Source of the DNA: CAVSJO01 sp963728445
Lineage (GTDB): Bacteria > Gemmatimonadota > Gemmatimonadetes > Longimicrobiales > RSA9
Assembly (NCBI GenBank): GCA_963728445.1
Contig: CAVSJO010000006.1
Span: 310,001-374,000 of the forward strand
Direction of reading: 5' to 3'
DNA: 64,000 nt
The notes under the pieces: generated by a model
What the model saw: the letters and a program-made list of their open reading frames with translations, nothing else
Told to the model about the DNA's origin: nothing
Database searches by the model: none
In this document: positions 1-8,518 of the stretch, piece by piece
Layout of the letters: every line of letters starts with the position of its first letter
Numbering within the stretch: position 1 is the stretch's first letter
Made by a program: the position numbers and the translations under genes

Positions 1-2324
1 TCCGCCCCGAGCAGACCCACGGGCTGCGCGTCCGCCTCCGGCACATCGCCGCCGCCGACGAAGCTGTGGCCGATGGACAGCTCGCCCTGCATCTCGTCGA
101 GCAGCTCCGTCAGGTCGGCGCGATGGCGGACGTACGGCAGGAGGGCGGCGTACTTTTCCTTGACGGCCGGCCAGTCCGCGCCGTTCAGGTTCGCGACGTA
201 CAGGAAGTCGCGTTCGATCCGCCATGCCTCGTCGAACATCTGCCGCCACTCGGCCCGGGGATCGAGCTGGATCGTCATAGCCGACGTCGCGAGCGATCCC
301 TTGGCGTTCTCCGGCGGCGAGCCGGTGGCGTCCACGACGGCCCAGTGGTCGTTCGGCCGTCCGTCGTCTCTCGCTCCTTCGTAGAGCAGCTTCCGTCCGT
401 CCCGCGAGAGGGCGAACTCCTCGGCGGCGGCGGGCACGAAGTCGACCGCCTTCCGGTCCTTCAGGTCGTAGCGGTGCAGCACGTCCGCGCGGTTCGGTAT
501 CCGCTCGAGATAGAAGTACTGCCCCGGCCGACCCGCCTCCAGGCCGGCGTAGTTCCGGGATGGCACGTCGAGGGAGAGGATCCGCTGCGAGAGTCCGTCG
601 AAGTCGATGCGCACAGTGGGAGGCGCCGACGAGGAGTCGGAGCGCGCTCCGCCACGGGAGGCAGGCGACGTCGCCGAATCGGGAGCCGGCTCGTCCCCGC
701 TCTCCGGCAGCAGCGGCGATGGCGCGTCCTTCGGGAGGACGGCCAGATAGACGCCCCGGCTCACCGGCCGCTCGTACGAGCTCATGTCCAGCCAGCCGGT
801 GTTGAGCGCGAAATCGGTGGATGCCAGGAAGAGCAGGTACTTCCCTCCGGCGTCCCACGAGGGATCGATGGCGTCCGAAAGCCCGTCCGTGACCTGGTGC
901 GTCGTCCCGTCCGCCACCGAGTAGACGAAGATCGCGTGGAACTGCGAGCGGGGTAGACGCTTCATGTACGCCAGCCAGCGTGAGTCGGGCGACCACGCCG
1001 GGGCCATGTCCCGGTTTGGCCAGGTGTAGTTGCCCCGGTCGACGCGCGCCACCTTCCCGGTCCCCAGGTCGATCACACGCACGTTCATCTGGGCGTCCGT
1101 GAACGCGATTCGCTTCCCGTCCGGGGACCACTGGGGATCGTAGAAGTAGCTCGGCTCGTCGATGGGGTAGGCGCGCGGCGTCGCGGTGCCGTCCTGGTTC
1201 CCCACCATGAGCCGGTACTCGCCGGACGCGTCGCTGAACCACGCCACGCGACGGCCGTCGGGCGACCAGACCGGCGCGCGCTCGGCCTCCCCCGCGCTCC
1301 GCGTCAGGTTGCGCCACGTGCCCTTGTCCGTCGGCACCGTGACGATTTCGCCCCGGGCCTCGAAGAGGGCCCGCACGCCCGTGGGCGACAGCCGGGGGTG
1401 CTGGAGCGATTCGCCGATCTCAACCGCGTGGGGCATCGCCCACGGGAAGTCACCCTCCGCCCGGATGTCGAGCTTGCGGTCGGTGCCCGTGGCCGGGTCG
1501 TAGAGGTGGATGTCTCCCGCCTGCGCGTACACCACGGCACCGGCGCCCGCGTTCACGCTCTCCACCTCGTAGTCGTCGTGACGCGTGACCTGCCTCAGTT
1601 GACCGCTGCCCGTGTCGTACGCCCACACGTTGTTCGTCCAGTCGCGGTCCGAGATGAAGTACACCGTCGTCCCCAGCCACACCGGCTGCTGATCACGGCT
1701 GTCGGTCCACGGCACCTTCGTGACCGCGTGGGACTTCAGGTCGAGGATGCGGATGGGCTGGTTCTGTCCACCCCGGTAGTTCTGCATCTCGCTCTCCCAC
1801 GGCCGCACGAGCTGGTAGGCGACCCGCCCGCCATCGGGGGAGATCCCTCCCGCCTTCGCCCGCGGCACGATCATGGCCGACGGCATTCCGCCGTCGACCG
1901 AGACGGTCCACAGCTTCGGCTCCGCGTCGGGGACCCCCTCCCGCGTCGACACGAAGACCACCGCCTTCCCGTCCGGCGTCCACCCTCGCACCTCGTCCGC
2001 TCCGGGATGCCAGGTCAGGCGACGGGGCTCGCCTCCGCCCACCGGCATGACGTATACATCCTCGTCGCCGCCGTACTCGCCGGTGAACGCGATTTGACGA
2101 CCGTCGGGCGAAAAGTGCGGGTCCTTCTCCAAGGCCGGTGAGCTCGTCAGCCGCCGGGCGTCTCCGCCGTCGCGGGAGACCGTCCAGAGGTCGCCGCCGT
2201 AGGCGAACACGACCTCGCTCCCGCTCACGTCCGGCTGGTGCAGGAGACGCGTCGACTGAGCGCCAAGAGGCGCAGCGGGCAGGGCCGTGCAGACCGCGAC
2301 GAGGAAGGCCGGGATCCGCGCCAT
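1..2324 (-). CDS. Tricorn-like exported protease, N-terminal part (cut by window edge)
   Basis: The visible 774 residues start at an ATG with AAAGGAG 9 nt upstream; the gene runs off the left edge. Residues 1-23 look like a signal peptide ending LGAQ, so the protein is probably periplasmic. A beta-propeller follows, made of repeated SPDG blades (FSPDGRQ near 70, WSPDGRR near 354, WSPDGKR near 398, WSPDSRW near 443). Near residue 693 the segment WRQMFDEAWRIERDFLY matches the region that opens the catalytic half of tricorn-type proteases, which normally continues into PDZ and S41 serine-protease domains; those would lie outside the window. The expected role is trimming of peptides made by other proteases. 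It is divergent from the desulfhydrase-like gene at 2475. Without the catalytic half, activity cannot be confirmed; a TolB-like propeller protein is the less likely alternative. Confidence 0.85.
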   Translation of the reverse strand, partial: MARIPAFLVAVCTALPAAPLGAQSTRLLHQPDVSGSEVVFAYGGDLWTVSRDGGDARRLTSSPALEKDPHFSPDGRQIAFTGEYGGDEDVYVMPVGGGEPRRLTWHPGADEVRGWTPDGKAVVFVSTREGVPDAEPKLWTVSVDGGMPSAMIVPRAKAGGISPDGGRVAYQLVRPWESEMQNYRGGQNQPIRILDLKSHAVTKVPWTDSRDQQPVWLGTTVYFISDRDWTNNVWAYDTGSGQLRQVTRHDDYEVESVNAGAGAVVYAQAGDIHLYDPATGTDRKLDIRAEGDFPWAMPHAVEIGESLQHPRLSPTGVRALFEARGEIVTVPTDKGTWRNLTRSAGEAERAPVWSPDGRRVAWFSDASGEYRLMVGNQDGTATPRAYPIDEPSYFYDPQWSPDGKRIAFTDAQMNVRVIDLGTGKVARVDRGNYTWPNRDMAPAWSPDSRWLAYMKRLPRSQFHAIFVYSVADGTTHQVTDGLSDAIDPSWDAGGKYLLFLASTDFALNTGWLDMSSYERPVSRGVYLAVLPKDAPSPLLPESGDEPAPDSATSPASRGGARSDSSSAPPTVRIDFDGLSQRILSLDVPSRNYAGLEAGRPGQYFYLERIPNRADVLHRYDLKDRKAVDFVPAAAEEFALSRDGRKLLYEGARDDGRPNDHWAVVDATGSPPENAKGSLATSAMTIQLDPRAEWRQMFDEAWRIERDFLYVANLNGADWPAVKEKYAALLPYVRHRADLTELLDEMQGELSIGHSFVGGGDVPEADAQPVGLLGA

Positions 2325-2474
2325 GAGACCAGACTCCTTTCATGGGAAAAGCGAGCGAGACCAGGGCAGAAACATGGGGCCCCGGCCCGGGCCGCGACAG
2401 GCCGCGGCGCGCCAGACGAGCTGGTCGCCACGTGGCTTCGGTTCGTGCATGGGACGTCAACCCACGGAGGCATC

Positions 2475-3524
2475 TTGAACGCACTGTTCGACCGATTTCC
2501 GACGTGCACGAACCGCCTGCCGTGGGTTCGCCTGGGATGGTTCCCCACTCCGGTCCAGCGTCTGGAACTCGGCGGCGCCGAGGTCTGGGTGAAGCGGGAC
2601 GACCTCTCGGGACCGCTGTACGGCGGCAACAAGGTCCGCAAGCTCGAGTTCCTCCTGGCGGATGCGGAGCGGGCGGGCGCGCGACGGGTCACGACGATCG
2701 GCGGCGCCGGGTCCCACCACGCCCTGGCGACCACCGTGTACGCCAGGGAGCGCGGACTCGCAACGTCCCTCGCCCTCTTCCCCCAGCCGCCGACGGAGCA
2801 CGTCGCCGTGGTCCTCGAAGCGGACGCAGCACTGGGCGCGGACGTTCGCTGGGTGCCCCACGCCTCGCTCCTGCCGGCGGCGCTGCTGGCCGCCCGGTGG
2901 GCGCACCGGAACGAGCACCCGTACGCCGTGCCCGGCGGCGGCTCGAACCGGGTCGGTACGCTCGGCTACGTGGCCGGCGCTCTCGAGCTGGCAGGGCAGG
3001 TGGAGTCCGGGGAGCTTCCGGTCCCGGCGGTCGTGCACGTCGCGGGCGGAACGCTGGGCACGGCCGCGGGAATCGCGCTGGGCCTGGCGCTGGCGGGTCT
3101 CGAAACGCGGCTCGCTGTGACGGCTGTGGTGGAGGCCTACGTGACGAACACGCGGCGGCTCCGGCAGCTCGTCGCGGGGACCGCCTCGCTGCTGGAGGAC
3201 GCGGGGGTGAGCTGCCCGCCCTGTGACGAGATCCTGGCTCGCGTCACCCTCGACACTTCGCAGCTCGGCCGAGGGTACGGGCACGCCACTCCGGCGGGCG
3301 AGGTCGCGGAGCGAGCGTTCGGCGAGGCGGGCCTGCCCCTGGACCCCACCTACACGGCGAAAGCGGCGGCCGGACTCATGGCGGCGTCCGGAGGCGGGGG
3401 CCCGGTCCTGTTCTGGAATACGCTGAGCAGCATCGAGCCGCTCGCCCGCCCCGACGCGTCCGACCTTGCCCGCCTGCCGGGTGGCGCCCGCCGCTACCTC
3501 GACGCAATTCGGGGCAGCGGCTGA
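2475..3524 (+). CDS. PLP-dependent D-cysteine desulfhydrase / ACC deaminase family enzyme
   Basis: A 349-residue fold-type II PLP enzyme. The block KRDDLSGPLYGGNKVRKLE holds the expected Schiff-base lysine (K53 in GGNK). The family converts D-cysteine to pyruvate, sulfide and ammonia, or 1-aminocyclopropane-1-carboxylate to 2-oxobutyrate; the sequence alone does not decide the substrate, and the Ser-Asn-His triplet often seen in the ACC deaminase substrate loop reads GSHH here, favouring a desulfhydrase-type activity. I chose the TTG at 2475 because GGAGG lies 4 nt upstream and homology begins immediately after it; the open frame upstream is only read-through across the divergent promoter region. 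Cytoplasmic and monocistronic in appearance, with 92 nt before the next gene. Confidence 0.85.
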   Translation: MNALFDRFPTCTNRLPWVRLGWFPTPVQRLELGGAEVWVKRDDLSGPLYGGNKVRKLEFLLADAERAGARRVTTIGGAGSHHALATTVYARERGLATSLALFPQPPTEHVAVVLEADAALGADVRWVPHASLLPAALLAARWAHRNEHPYAVPGGGSNRVGTLGYVAGALELAGQVESGELPVPAVVHVAGGTLGTAAGIALGLALAGLETRLAVTAVVEAYVTNTRRLRQLVAGTASLLEDAGVSCPPCDEILARVTLDTSQLGRGYGHATPAGEVAERAFGEAGLPLDPTYTAKAAAGLMAASGGGGPVLFWNTLSSIEPLARPDASDLARLPGGARRYLDAIRGSG

Positions 3525-3616
3525 GGGGTCCGCCGGCGGCTCGCGGAGACGCGGGTCGGTGCCTACCTTGAGCCGAGTGGGACAGGGTCAGGAAATTCCG
3601 AACGATACAGAGGGCC

Positions 3617-4981
3617 ATGAGCGAGGCGATCGAGTACATCCGCACCAACGGCGCGCGCTTCCAGCAGGAGCTGTTCGAGTTCCTGCGCATCCCGAGCGTC
3701 AGCGCGCGAAGCGAGAACCGCGGCGACATGCTCGCCTGTGCCGACTGGCTGGCGGATCGCATGAGGGCCGCGGGCCTGGATGCGTCGATCGAGTCCACGC
3801 CGGGCCACCCCATCGTGGTGGGCGAGTGGCGGGGGGCGGGTGAGGACGCGCCCACGGTCCTCGTCTACGGGCACTACGACGTCCAGCCGGCCGAGCCCCT
3901 CGAGCTCTGGACGAGCCCTCCCTTCGAGCCAACCATCCGGGACGGAAAGCTGTTCGCTCGCGGCTCGGTGGATGACAAGGGTCAGCTCTGGCTGCACGTG
4001 AAGGCCATCGAGGCCCATCTGAAGACGGCGGGGCGCCTGCCCGTGAACGTTGTGGTGATCGCCGAAGGGGAGGAGGAGGTCGGCAGCGACAACCTGATGC
4101 CGTACGTGCAGGAGAACCGGGAAAAGCTGGCGTGCGACGCCGTCGTGATCTCGGACACGACCATGGTCGCTCCGGGCGTGCCCACGCTGGGGGCGTCCCT
4201 GCGGGGAATCGCCTACTGGGAGCTGCGCGTGCGCGGGCCCGGAAAGGACCTCCATTCCGGCGCCTACGGCGGCGCCGTCGTGAATCCGGCGACGGCGTTG
4301 GCGCGCATCATCGCCTCGTTCCACGACGACGAGTGGCGCGTCACGATCCCGGGCTTCTACGACCGTGTGCAGTCGATGGAGACCTACCGGGAAGAGATCG
4401 CCGCGCTCGACTTCGACGAGGCCGAGTTCGTGGAGGAGACCGGCGCGTCCGCGGCCGTGGGGGAAACCGGCTACACCACCCGTGAGCGCCTGTGGATCCG
4501 GCCGACGTGTGAGGTCAACGGCCTGCTCTCCGGATACACCGGCGAAGGCTCGAAGACCGTGCTGCCGTCCAGCGCCATGGCGAAGGTCAGCTGCAGGCTG
4601 GTGCCGGACCAGGATCCGGTCGAGGTCGACCGCCTCTTCCGCGACCACGTGGCGAACGTGACGCCGGACGGCGTCGCCGTGGAGATCGAGTACCTGCACG
4701 GCGGCTCGCCGTGGCGAGCCAACATCGAGGGCTCACTCTACGAGGCCGGTCGCCGCGCCCTGGAACGCGCCTTCGATCGTCCGGCCGTCGCGGCCGGGGA
4801 GGGCGGCTCGATCCCCATCGTGCCGGAATTCGAGAGCATCCTCGGCGCACCCGTCCTGCTGCTCGGATTCGGGCTGCCGGGCGAGAACGCCCACGCGCCC
4901 GACGAGTGGATCAGCATCGAGAACCTGGAGAAAGGGACCGTCGCCGCGGCGGCGTTCCTGGAGGAATTCGCCAGGCCCTGA
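3617..4981 (+). CDS. M20 family metallodipeptidase
   Basis: 454 residues, the usual length for carnosinase-like M20 peptidases. Metal and catalytic motifs are complete: GHYDVQP (H86, D88), GSVDDKGQ with the bridging aspartate near 119, and EGEEEVGS (150-156) with the general-base and metal-binding glutamates. A dimerisation insert follows from about 200 (RGPGKDLHSGAYGG), and the C-terminal GEGGSIP and NAHAPDEW segments carry the last active-site residues. The enzyme hydrolyses dipeptides or short peptides in the cytoplasm with two divalent metals, and no signal peptide is seen. A TACCTTG box at 3564-3570 could be its -10 element. The gene ends against a hairpin (4988-5020) facing the convergent transglycosylase. 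Confidence 0.93.
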   Translation: MSEAIEYIRTNGARFQQELFEFLRIPSVSARSENRGDMLACADWLADRMRAAGLDASIESTPGHPIVVGEWRGAGEDAPTVLVYGHYDVQPAEPLELWTSPPFEPTIRDGKLFARGSVDDKGQLWLHVKAIEAHLKTAGRLPVNVVVIAEGEEEVGSDNLMPYVQENREKLACDAVVISDTTMVAPGVPTLGASLRGIAYWELRVRGPGKDLHSGAYGGAVVNPATALARIIASFHDDEWRVTIPGFYDRVQSMETYREEIAALDFDEAEFVEETGASAAVGETGYTTRERLWIRPTCEVNGLLSGYTGEGSKTVLPSSAMAKVSCRLVPDQDPVEVDRLFRDHVANVTPDGVAVEIEYLHGGSPWRANIEGSLYEAGRRALERAFDRPAVAAGEGGSIPIVPEFESILGAPVLLLGFGLPGENAHAPDEWISIENLEKGTVAAAAFLEEFARP

Positions 4982-4987
4982 ACGGCG

Positions 4988-5020
4988 GGAGCGGCGTCCC
5001 CTGTCCGGTGACGCCGCTCC
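4988..5020. terminator. Hairpin between convergent genes
   Basis: Perfect 11-bp inverted repeat (GGAGCGGCGTC / GACGCCGCTCC) with an 11-nt loop, between the stops of the dipeptidase (+) and the transglycosylase (-). There is no T-run on either side, so termination in both directions is inferred from position and stem strength only. Confidence 0.5.
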
Positions 5021-5048
5021 GAGTACCTTCCCTGCCGCTGCCGAGCGC

Positions 5049-5816
5049 CTACGGTGCGGCGGCGCCCGTGACCGGGGGTGCCGCGCGGCCCCACTCCCGG
5101 AGCAGCGTCTGCCGCTGCCGGCGCACACGCTCGGGGTAGCGCCAGCAATCCGGCGTCGTCGTTCCGTTCACACACCCGTTGTAGCCCAGCAGGGCCCGCC
5201 GCTCGTCATCGCCGTACTGCCTCAGGTACCAGGCCAGGATGCGAGTGCCGTTGCAGAGGTTGTCCCGTATGTCGTAGAGGTCCCGCCCGCAGCCGCGCCA
5301 CCGTCCCGAGTGCATGGGCATGACCTGCATCAGCCCCCGGGCGCCGACGGTGCTCGTCGCGTCCGGTCGTCCGCGGCTCTCGATGAGCGTCACCGCCAGC
5401 ACGGTCGCGGGATCCAGGCCGTTCCGCCGGCTGTTCTCGACCAGTGGCCACGCGACCTGCCGGGCAGTCGTGGCATCGACCCCCCTGCGCCGGAGCGACC
5501 GCTCGATGGGCTCCACCTGATCGTGGTAGACGCTCACGTAGCTCGCCGTGCGCCGGCCGTCCTCGTGGAGGGCCGTCATGTAACGGCCGAAGGACTCGAG
5601 CTGGATTCCGGGGATGTGGATGCCGCTGCGCACCGGGGTCCCGGGAGGCAGGGCGAGGGAGCGGTTGGCGACTCGCCCGATCCCGGCTCCCACGAACAGC
5701 AGCACCGGCGCCGCCAGCGGAACGACCAGGAAGCGCCGGATGCGACGCTCCAGATCGGCGAGGAGGCCGTGCGCCTGGGGGCCCGTTTCGTCGGGCTTCT
5801 TTCGGAACAGCGTCAT
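5049..5816 (-). CDS. Membrane-anchored lytic transglycosylase (SLT domain)
   Basis: 255 residues. A single N-terminal membrane segment (about 29-47, FLVVPLAAPVLLFVGAGIG) anchors the protein with the catalytic part in the periplasm. From about 120 the goose-lysozyme-like SLT fold is visible: VTLIESRGRPDATS with catalytic Glu146, then GARGLMQVMP, and later LLGYNG. It should cleave the MurNAc-GlcNAc bond of peptidoglycan to form 1,6-anhydro products, for wall turnover or for inserting envelope machines. Cysteines in the C-terminal third (CGRD, NLCNG, GCVNG, DCW) may form disulfides, consistent with a periplasmic location. The start ATG has GAGAG 4 nt upstream. It lies 75 nt downstream of hslO on the same strand. 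Confidence 0.88.
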   Translation of the reverse strand: MTLFRKKPDETGPQAHGLLADLERRIRRFLVVPLAAPVLLFVGAGIGRVANRSLALPPGTPVRSGIHIPGIQLESFGRYMTALHEDGRRTASYVSVYHDQVEPIERSLRRRGVDATTARQVAWPLVENSRRNGLDPATVLAVTLIESRGRPDATSTVGARGLMQVMPMHSGRWRGCGRDLYDIRDNLCNGTRILAWYLRQYGDDERRALLGYNGCVNGTTTPDCWRYPERVRRQRQTLLREWGRAAPPVTGAAAP

Positions 5817-5890
5817 TCGCTCTCGTCAGGGTGCTTCGGCAGGGTCCACGAAATGTGATCCCGGGCCGCCCGTATGGCAAGATTCTCGAT

Positions 5891-6793
5891 TCAGGCCGCC
5901 TCGTTCATGAGCTGCTGCAGGTCGTCGGGCGAGAACCGGTAGGGTTCAGCGCAGAACTCGCACGTCAGCTCCGTCCAGCCGCGTTCCCGGGCCTCGTCCC
6001 GTATGCTCAGCAGCTCGTCGGTCCCGAGGGCGATGAGGGCGCGCTCGGCCCGCTCCCGCGAGCACGGACAATGGAAGCGAACGGACGTGCGGGCCAGGAG
6101 CGATACGCCGTCCCCGAAGATACGACCGAGCATGGACTCGGGCGTGTCGCCGTCCCTGAGCATGCGCGTTGGGTGCGGCAGCGATCGGATGGTCTCCTCG
6201 AGGCCTGCGACCTCGTCTTCCTCGAGGCCTGGCAGGATCTGGACGAGGTAGCCGCCCGCGGCCTCCACGGACCCGTCTGCCCGGACGAACACGCCGATGC
6301 CGACGGCGGAGGGGATCTGCTCGCTGCGGGCGAAGTAGTAGGCGAGGTCCTGACCGACCTCTCCCGAGATCAGCTCGACGGAGCTGGAGTACGGCTGCCG
6401 CAGGCCGAGGTCCCGGATCACGCTGAGCCGCCCCTCGCGCCCGACGACGCCGGCCACGTTCAGCTTGCCATCGACGACCTGTTCGATCTCCGGGCGCGGA
6501 TTGCCGATCAGGCCCCGCACGTCGCCGGTCGTCGTCGCCGTGGCGACCAGCGGCCCGCCGGGGCCGCCGCCCCGGATGCGCAGGGTGACCGTCGCGGCTT
6601 CCGTCTTCTGCGTGGCGGCGAGGAGCAGCGCGCCCGCGGCCGCGCGGCCGAGCGCGGCGGTCGGCGCGGGATCGGTGCCCTGCCTGCGCCGCATGACCTC
6701 GACGACGGACGTCGCATCGATGGCGAAGGCGAGGACGCGGCCGTCCAGCGCCGTCGCCCGGACCATGTAGCCCTCGCCGCCGCCCTCTACCAT
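5891..6793 (-). CDS. hslO: Hsp33 redox-regulated holdase
   Basis: 300 residues with the Hsp33 N-terminal domain (VRATALDGRVLAFA at the start, then GLIGNP and YYFARSEQIPSAVGIGV) and the C-terminal zinc switch: CPC in HCPCSRERAE and CEFC in LTCEFCAEPY, the CxC and CxxC pairs that bind zinc when reduced. Oxidation releases zinc and activates chaperone holding activity under oxidative heat stress. I chose the ATG at 6793 because GTGGAG lies 5 nt upstream; ATG 6766 is a possible later start. The start overlaps the stop of the GroES-like gene by 7 nt, so the two chaperones are almost certainly co-translated. Confidence 0.93.
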   Translation of the reverse strand: MVEGGGEGYMVRATALDGRVLAFAIDATSVVEVMRRRQGTDPAPTAALGRAAAGALLLAATQKTEAATVTLRIRGGGPGGPLVATATTTGDVRGLIGNPRPEIEQVVDGKLNVAGVVGREGRLSVIRDLGLRQPYSSSVELISGEVGQDLAYYFARSEQIPSAVGIGVFVRADGSVEAAGGYLVQILPGLEEDEVAGLEETIRSLPHPTRMLRDGDTPESMLGRIFGDGVSLLARTSVRFHCPCSRERAERALIALGTDELLSIRDEARERGWTELTCEFCAEPYRFSPDDLQQLMNEAA

Positions 6794-7170
6794 TCGGGCT
6801 CCACAACCTGCTCGTCCCGCACGAGGACGAGGATTGCCGCCTGTGGCACGACCAGGTAGCGCTTCCCTTCGAACGTGATCTCCACCGCCGCACGTCGAAA
6901 GAAGATGGCGTAGTCTCCGACGTTTGCCTGGACCGGTACGTACCGAGCCTCGCCGCCGCCGATCTTCCAGGGTTCTTCGTCGAGCTCCGCCGGCGCCGAC
7001 AGGGGGGTGCCGGGGCCGCACGCGACGATCGTTCCCGCCTGCACCGCCTGGCTCTCCACCGCTGTCGCGGGCAGGTAGAGTCCCACCCGACTGCGCTCCT
7101 CGCCCTGTTCCGGCTCGATGAGGAGTCGGTCCCCGACCACGATCAGTCGCTTCTTTCGGCTCTCGTCCAT
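6787..7170 (-). CDS. Divergent GroES-like co-chaperonin
   Basis: 127 residues, against about 95 for ordinary GroES. The core is recognisable: VVGDRLLIEPE at the start, a mobile-loop-like segment ending GLYLPAT (in place of GIVLP), GTIVACGPG, and VGDYAIFFRRAAVEITFEGKRYLVV at the end (shown in part). Extra length sits between GPG and the last strands (about 58-82, rich in P, E and G). No groEL is adjacent. The ATG at 7170 is chosen because family similarity begins there; the longer open frame upstream has no homology. Cytoplasmic. It may cap a chaperonin elsewhere or serve a specialised role with Hsp33, whose gene it overlaps. Confidence 0.8.
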   Translation of the reverse strand: MDESRKKRLIVVGDRLLIEPEQGEERSRVGLYLPATAVESQAVQAGTIVACGPGTPLSAPAELDEEPWKIGGGEARYVPVQANVGDYAIFFRRAAVEITFEGKRYLVVPQAAILVLVRDEQVVEPEW

Positions 7171-7284
7171 GGCGGAAAGATGACACCCGTCCGGACGCGC
7201 GCAAAGGGGGCGGGTGCCCATCCCGCCATGGCTCCGCCCCGCCGGCAGGGGCACCTTGCAGCGGACCTGGAACGAGGAGGCCGG

Positions 7285-7503
7285 ATGAAGAGGAAGCCGC
7301 GGAAGTATGCTCGGCGCCGCGCGCGGGAGGGGCCACGTCGCCCGTTCACGTTCGTGCTCAGCGAAGAGCTCGTGGAACGAGCGAGGCGAGAGGTGGAGGA
7401 AGGCGACGTCGTGCGAAGCATCGAGGCGGCGCTGGCCGCCGCCATCGACTACAACCTCTGGGTGCGGGAGGTCCGAAGCGGAGAACGCGAAGTCCTGTCC
7501 TGA
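7285..7503 (+). CDS. Small basic protein, possible ribbon-helix-helix DNA binder
   Basis: 72 residues, start ATG with GAGGAGG 4 nt upstream, so translation is well supported. The first 20 residues are strongly basic (KRKPRKYARRRAREGPRR), followed by FTFVLSEELVERARREVEEGD and a helix-rich end. One beta-strand followed by two helices with a basic arm is reminiscent of ribbon-helix-helix antitoxin-type regulators, but I do not recognise a family and no toxin gene is adjacent. It is divergent from the groES-like/hslO pair and converges on the PorV-like gene 32 nt downstream. Confidence 0.6.
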   Translation: MKRKPRKYARRRAREGPRRPFTFVLSEELVERARREVEEGDVVRSIEAALAAAIDYNLWVREVRSGEREVLS

Positions 7504-7535
7504 GGGAGGCGTCCGGAGCGGTCTCGGCCTCGGGC

Positions 7536-8504
7536 TCAGGGGCGGGTCCAGCGGATTCCGAAGCGGTGGACCGCGCCGAAGAAGTCGAGGCTCTGGTAGG
7601 CGTAGTCGACGCTGAAGGCGCCGAGGCCCAGCCCTGCGCCGATGAAGATCCTGCCGCCCAGACCGTCCGAGCCGGCGGCCGCCGAATAGCCGAGGCGCCC
7701 CATGGCGCTGATTCCCTCCGGCGTCGGGAGCAGCCCGGCCTCGACGGCGCCGGCGAAGGCGCCGTCGCCGGACTCCGGACGGAGGACGTAGTCGCCGGTG
7801 AGGTTCACGCCGACGCTCTCGATAGGGGGCACCCGGAGCTGCCCTCCCAGCCGGATCTCCCGGGGCAGCGCGGCGTCCCCGGGGCCCGACAGCTTTCCGC
7901 CCAGGTTACGGCCGGCGACGCCGACGGTGAGCAGGCTCGAAGCGCGGAACTGCAGGCCGACGTCGGCCATGGGGGCGGAGTGCGTCGTGCCGGCGAGATC
8001 GCTGCTGACGTAGCCCGCCGAGATTCCGACGCGCAGGCGTCCGTCGCCGAGCGCCGTCGCAGCCGAGACCTTGAGCGCGGTTTCGCCCGCGGAGACGGTG
8101 GCGCCCGTCTCGCGGCCCCGCTGGCCGCCATACGCCGGGTCGGGCTCGAGAACCCGCACGTCCCCTGCGTCGAGGTACGAGATCCCGGCACCGAGGACGA
8201 CGCGGCCGATGCCGAACGCCGCCGCGGCGGACCCGAGCGTCACGTCCGCGACGTACGACTCGTAGCTCAGGCCCGCGCCGGACGAGAGTCCTGCCAGGCC
8301 CGACGGGTTGTAGAAGATGGCGTCGATATCCCCGGCGACCGCCGTGAACGCGCCGGCGAGGCCGACGGCCCGGCTTCCGGCAGGCAGTTCGAGCACGGAG
8401 GCGCCGGTCGTGCCGGCCGACTGCGCCCGCGCTCCGGCGGGCACGAGGGCGAGCGCGGCGATGGCGAGGAGCGTGGTGGTGCGGGGTGTTCCCGGATTCC
8501 GCAT
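7536..8504 (-). CDS. PorV/PorQ-family outer-membrane beta-barrel protein
   Basis: 322 residues with a signal peptide (1-28, ending GARAQ). The mature start has the PorV/PorQ hallmarks: GASVLELPAGSRAVGLAGA and DIDAIFYNPSGLAGL, followed by alternating strands to a C-terminal barrel strand. In Bacteroidetes PorV shuttles type IX secretion substrates to the sortase; in other phyla related FadL-like proteins have unknown roles. ATG 8504 is chosen because GAGGAG lies 10 nt upstream; an in-frame ATG at 8522 overlaps the stop of the preceding protease gene as ATGA but has no ribosome-binding site. Downstream of and coupled to a secreted S8 protease, which suggests they act together. Confidence 0.82.
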   Translation of the reverse strand: MRNPGTPRTTTLLAIAALALVPAGARAQSAGTTGASVLELPAGSRAVGLAGAFTAVAGDIDAIFYNPSGLAGLSSGAGLSYESYVADVTLGSAAAAFGIGRVVLGAGISYLDAGDVRVLEPDPAYGGQRGRETGATVSAGETALKVSAATALGDGRLRVGISAGYVSSDLAGTTHSAPMADVGLQFRASSLLTVGVAGRNLGGKLSGPGDAALPREIRLGGQLRVPPIESVGVNLTGDYVLRPESGDGAFAGAVEAGLLPTPEGISAMGRLGYSAAAGSDGLGGRIFIGAGLGLGAFSVDYAYQSLDFFGAVHRFGIRWTRP

Positions 8505-8518
8505 CGAAGTCGCTCTCC

